64,000 bases of DNA from Acidimicrobiia bacterium (GTDB lineage: Bacteria > Acidobacteriota > Terriglobia > Bryobacterales > Bryobacteraceae): contig VFZE01000012.1 of NCBI GenBank assembly GCA_016871315.1, forward strand, positions 61,578 through 125,577. Direction: 5' to 3'. The notes under the pieces were generated by a model. It made no database searches. It was given only the letters and a program-made list of their open reading frames with translations, and was not told the DNA's origin. Made by a program: the position numbers and the translations under genes. Shown piece by piece: positions 61,082 to 64,000 of the stretch. Each line of letters starts with the position of its first letter. The stretch's first letter is position 1.

Positions 61082-62016
61082 GAGTCTCCTAAGCGTTCAT
61101 TGTGCACTACTCTTTGGCCGTTGAGGAAGGCTTCCGTGGGGATGCGCTTGCGGCCTTCCTGCTGGAGTTCGAGCAGTTCGAGTAGGGTGCTCTCGCCGCA
61201 GGCGGCCAGCAGGCGGCGGTTGTCGATGACGAGCGAGCCGGGAGCGGCCGTTGCCGTGCCGCCGGTGGGGCGGGCGGCGCGGATGTGCAGGGTTTGGCCG
61301 CGGAAGCTGGTCCAGGCGCCTGGCCAGGGATCGAAGCCACGGAGGCGGCAGTGTATCTTTTGAGCGGTCCAGGTCCAGTCGATGCGGCCGTCGTCTTTCA
61401 TGAGGATGGGGGCGAGGGTGGCTTCGGAGGAGTCCTGCGGCTCTGGGTGAATGGATCCGTCACGGAGACCGTTGAGAGTCTTGAGGAGCAAGTCCGCGCC
61501 AGCGGCGGCGAGGCGAGCGCTGAGCTGAGGGGCAGTCTCCACGGGGCCGATGGGGGTTTCCCAATTGAGCAACATGGCTCCGGTGTCGAGGCCGGCGTCG
61601 ATCTGCATGGTGGTGACGCCGGTTGAGGATTCGCCATTGGCGATGGCCCATTGGATGGGCGCGGCGCCGCGGTACTTGGGGAGCAGCGAGGCGTGGACGT
61701 TGATGATGCCGAGCGGGGGAATGTTGATGATGGATTGCGGGATGATCTGGCCGTAGCCGACGACGACCATGGCGTCGAGGGAGAGGGAGCCGAGGAAGTC
61801 GACGACTTCGGGCTGGCGGATGCGGTTGGGCTGATGGACGGCGAGGTTGAGGCGCTGCGCGGCTTCCTTCACGGGAGGCGCGGCGAGCTGGCCGCCACGG
61901 CCCTTGGGCCTGTCGGGTTGAGTGAAGACGGCAGCGACGTGGTGTTTGGCGGCGATCGCTTCCAGAGTTGGGACAGCGAAATCGGGGGTGCCGAGGAAGG
62001 CGAGCTTCAGGTCCAC
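61078..62016 (-). CDS. fmt: methionyl-tRNA formyltransferase
   Basis: The 312-residue enzyme formylates initiator Met-tRNA. Diagnostic features are LAFLGTPDFAVPTLEAI at the start, FTQPDRPKGRG, the catalytic INVHASLLPKYRGAAPIQWAI (Asn and His), TGVTTMQIDAGLDTGAML (Asp), and a C-terminal OB-fold domain (LRGFDPWPGAWTSFRGQTL). The length is normal. It overlaps def by 10 bases and argJ by 4 bases. Confidence 0.96.
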   Translation of the reverse strand: MDLKLAFLGTPDFAVPTLEAIAAKHHVAAVFTQPDRPKGRGGQLAAPPVKEAAQRLNLAVHQPNRIRQPEVVDFLGSLSLDAMVVVGYGQIIPQSIINIPPLGIINVHASLLPKYRGAAPIQWAIANGESSTGVTTMQIDAGLDTGAMLLNWETPIGPVETAPQLSARLAAAGADLLLKTLNGLRDGSIHPEPQDSSEATLAPILMKDDGRIDWTWTAQKIHCRLRGFDPWPGAWTSFRGQTLHIRAARPTGGTATAAPGSLVIDNRRLLAACGESTLLELLELQQEGRKRIPTEAFLNGQRVVHNERLGDS

Positions 62017-62522
62017 TCTCCGGCCTTGACGAGCTTGCGGATCTTGCGGCGGATGAGGTCGCGCTTAAGGACACTCAAGTGTTTGAGGAAGAGGATGCCG
62101 TTGAGGTGGTCGAGTTCGTGCTGGAAGGCGCGCGCGAGCAGCTCTTCCCCGCGGACCTCGAAGATTTCGCCCTTGAGGTTGCGGGCGCGGACGGTGGCGA
62201 CCATGGCGCGCTTGACGTCCTCACGGAAGCCGGGGATGCTGAGGCAGCCCTCTTCGCCGATTTGCGTCCCTTCGGTATGGATGATTTCGGGGTTGATGAG
62301 GACGAGTTTCTGGGACTCGTCTTCACCGGCCGAGACGTCGACGACGGTGATGCGCTTGAGGAGGCCGATTTGCGGGGCGGCGAGGCCGACGCCCTTGTTG
62401 GCCCACATGGTCTCGAACATGTTGGCGGCGAGTTCCTCGAGTTCCGGCGTGCCGAACTCGGTGATGGGCTCAGAGGGGGTTTCGAGGACGGGGTCGCCGT
62501 ACTTGCGGATGGGAAGCAACAT
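62007..62522 (-). CDS. def: peptide deformylase
   Basis: The 171-residue metalloenzyme removes formyl groups from nascent proteins. The three motifs are all intact: GVGLAAPQIG (44-53), EEGCLSIPG (Cys metal ligand) and FQHELDHLNG (two His ligands and the catalytic Glu). Pairing with fmt is classical. It overlaps fmt by 10 bases, and its ATG shares a base with the aroC stop. Confidence 0.96.
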   Translation of the reverse strand: MLLPIRKYGDPVLETPSEPITEFGTPELEELAANMFETMWANKGVGLAAPQIGLLKRITVVDVSAGEDESQKLVLINPEIIHTEGTQIGEEGCLSIPGFREDVKRAMVATVRARNLKGEIFEVRGEELLARAFQHELDHLNGILFLKHLSVLKRDLIRRKIRKLVKAGEWT

Positions 62523-63694
62523 CAGAAGTTTCTCACCTGCTCCATATAACCATGATAGTTTCGGCGGGTTTCGGAGAGCGAGTCGCCGCCGAATTTTTCG
62601 AGGAAGGCCTGGGCGAGGACGATGGCGACCATGGCTTCGCCGATGACGCCGGCGGCGGGGACGACGCAGACATCGCTGCGCTCGTAGGCGGCCTTGGAGG
62701 GCTCGCGGGTTTCGAGGTCGACCGATTCGAGCGGCTTGCGGAGGGTGGAGATGGGTTTGAGGTGGCCGCGGACGAGCAGGTCCTGGCCGTTGGTCATGCC
62801 GCCTTCGAGGCCACCGGCGCGGTTGGCGCCGCGAGTAAAGGCGCGCTCCTGCTTGTCGTAGTGAATGGTGTCCTGCACGGCGGAACCGTAGCTGGAGGCG
62901 CCCTCTTCGGCGTAGCCGATCTCGACGCCCTTGACGGCCTGGATGGAGACGATGGCCTGAGCGAGGCGGCCGTCAAGGCGCGAGTCCCAAGTGATGTGTG
63001 AGCCGAGGCCGGTGGGAAGACCGCGGGCGACGACTTCAAAGACGCCGCCGATGGTGTCGCCGGTGCGGTAGGCCTCATCGACGGCCTCCTTCATGCGCCG
63101 TTCGGTTTGTTCGTCGATGCAGCCGAGCAGGACTTCTTCTTTTTGGGAGAGGGCGGCGATTTGGTCCCAGGTAGCTTGTCTGTCGAGCTTGACGGGGCCA
63201 ACGCCGATGACGTGGCTGAGGATCTGGATGTCGAATTCGGCGAGGAGCTGTTTGGCGATGGCTCCGATGGCGACGCGGGCGGTGGTCTCGCGGGCGCTGG
63301 CGCGTTCGAGGATGTAGCGGGCCTCGGGGTAGTTGTACTTGATACAGCCGGCGAGGTCGGCGTGGCCGGGGCGGGGGCGGGTGACCTGTTTCTTATTGGC
63401 GTCGCTGCCTTCGTAGTCTTGGACGGGGAGAGTATCGGTCCAGTTCTGCCAATCGCGATTCTGGATGATGATGGCGATGGGGGAGCCGATGGTCTTTGAG
63501 TGCCGGACGCCTGAAACAATTTCGACGGTATCTGTTTCGATCTTCATGCGGCCGCCGCGGCCGTAGCCTTGCTGCCGGCGCCAGAGTTCGCGGTTGATCT
63601 TGTCGAGGGGAATGGGGAGTCCGGCGGGAAGACCCGTGAGGGTGGCTACGAGACACTGACCGTGTGATTCACCGGCGGTTTCGAATCGGAACAT
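62522..63694 (-). CDS. aroC: chorismate synthase
   Basis: The 390-residue flavin-dependent enzyme converts EPSP to chorismate in the shikimate pathway. Signature sequences are FETAGESHGQCLVATLTGLPAG at the N-terminus, RRQQGYGRGGRMKIE, RPGHADLAGCIKYN and ERASARETTARVAIGAIAK, with GGMTNGQDLLVRGHLKPIST and RSDVCVVPAAGVIGEAM near the C-terminus. It is first in the operon with def, fmt and argJ. The 214 bases between its start and the repeats at the right end show no gene. Confidence 0.96.
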   Translation of the reverse strand: MFRFETAGESHGQCLVATLTGLPAGLPIPLDKINRELWRRQQGYGRGGRMKIETDTVEIVSGVRHSKTIGSPIAIIIQNRDWQNWTDTLPVQDYEGSDANKKQVTRPRPGHADLAGCIKYNYPEARYILERASARETTARVAIGAIAKQLLAEFDIQILSHVIGVGPVKLDRQATWDQIAALSQKEEVLLGCIDEQTERRMKEAVDEAYRTGDTIGGVFEVVARGLPTGLGSHITWDSRLDGRLAQAIVSIQAVKGVEIGYAEEGASSYGSAVQDTIHYDKQERAFTRGANRAGGLEGGMTNGQDLLVRGHLKPISTLRKPLESVDLETREPSKAAYERSDVCVVPAAGVIGEAMVAIVLAQAFLEKFGGDSLSETRRNYHGYMEQVRNF

Positions 63695-63908
63695 GAGGGG
63701 GAAACTCCATGGTAGCGGAGGGTTGACGTCGGAGCAAGCCGTGCAGGGACACTTCGGGCGTTTGTGGCGCGGTTCGAGGATGAGTTGAGATGCGTTTTGG
63801 TGCGGTTACGTCCCTGATTCTGGGTTTTGTTGGTGGTTTTGTGCAGGCTGTGGGGCGGAATGGAGAGTTTGGGGCGGCAGTTCGGGCTGGTTTGCGGGCG
63901 GATGCGGA

Positions 63909-63974
63909 TTCTCCCCAAAGCGATCACCGTTCTCCCTCGAAACCGATCACCATTCTCCCGTAGCCGATCAGCCA
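63909..63974 (+). repeat. three tandem 21-23-base direct repeats, possible transposon end
   Basis: The units are 63909-63929, 63930-63952 and 63953-63974. Each begins TTCTCCC and ends in CGATCACC or a close variant (CGATCAGCC in the third), with 4-6 variable bases between. Multiple short direct repeats of this kind occur at the ends of IS21-family elements, whose transposase would then lie beyond 64000. The stretch 63695-63908 holds nothing else I can identify. Confidence 0.6.
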
Positions 63975-64000
63975 ATCGGAGCGAAGCGACGCTGGTTTTC

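Noticed and set aside
63646..63975. 109-codon frame upstream of aroC
   Set aside because: No recognisable domain, overlaps aroC in another frame and runs through the direct repeats.
1..64000. CRISPR arrays, tRNA and rRNA genes
   Set aside because: None found by eye: no regularly spaced repeats beyond the three at the right end, no cloverleaf with a TTC arm recognised, no rRNA-like conserved blocks.

Overview
The window reads as chromosomal DNA of an acidobacterium of the Solibacter/Bryobacter type (class Terriglobia, order Bryobacterales). The evidence is high GC; three very large TonB-dependent receptors of the Oar type with an N-terminal carboxypeptidase-regulatory domain; a VWFA protein of the kind typical of Acidobacteria; an NHL-repeat protein ending in the C-terminal domain typical of Solibacter; and many exported, often Tat-dependent, sugar-isomerase, oxidoreductase and sulfatase-like enzymes. 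This assignment comes from family content, not from a marker gene. No rRNA, tRNA or CRISPR array was seen.

Layout. 1-2417: a TonB receptor cut by the left edge. 2519-7696 (minus): moaD-moaE fusion, VWFA protein, Hfq-like protein, inositol monophosphatase, a secreted hypothetical and a DUF362 protein, closely packed. 7767-8186: a thioesterase. 8158-11598: a second TonB receptor. 11684-14648 (minus): isocitrate dehydrogenase and a GT-C membrane glycosyltransferase. 14729-16554: an exported HpcH/HpaI aldolase-like protein and a Tat sugar-isomerase-like protein. 16779-25651 (plus): CarD, a large unknown membrane protein, a TPR protein, the NHL/Solibacter-domain protein and a sulfatase. 25648-37217 (minus): a small protein, the Lhr helicase, a SAM-fold protein, a broken ECF sigma factor, a sugar isomerase, a decayed toxin with its antitoxin, an arginase-like protein, aspS, hisS and a gamma carbonic anhydrase. 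37286-38587: an exported DegT aminotransferase. 38584-42774 (minus): TerC behind a yybP-ykoY-type riboswitch, an S9 peptidase and an aldo/keto reductase. 42862-47206 (plus): a DnaJ-domain membrane protein, then an operon of PD40 propeller, di-heme peroxidase and TPR protein. 47054-51451 (minus): a seven-heme cytochrome and a third TonB receptor. 51688-54918 (minus): pyrF, selD, a BNR sialidase-like protein and a MarR regulator. 54991-56640: a Tat-exported toroid-like enzyme. 56672-58429 (minus): redoxin, carboxypeptidase-regulatory protein, LysW-like protein and DinB. 58486-59906: a small lipoprotein-like gene and aldose 1-epimerase. 59903-63694 (minus): an aroC-def-fmt-argJ operon. The right end carries three 22-base direct repeats.

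The most important reading is that selD does not start where the uninterrupted frame starts. An in-frame TGA lies 25 bases upstream of that point, at exactly the catalytic Cys/Sec position of the family, and is followed by a stem-loop with the geometry of a bacterial SECIS element. The enzyme is therefore very probably a selenoprotein of 340 residues. Other points of note are the riboswitch before terC with a visible alternative stem, a dying MazF-like toxin beside an intact-looking antitoxin, a LysW-like protein with a poly-acidic tail, and an abrupt reversal of G-versus-C strand bias near 56.64 kb that ignores gene direction.
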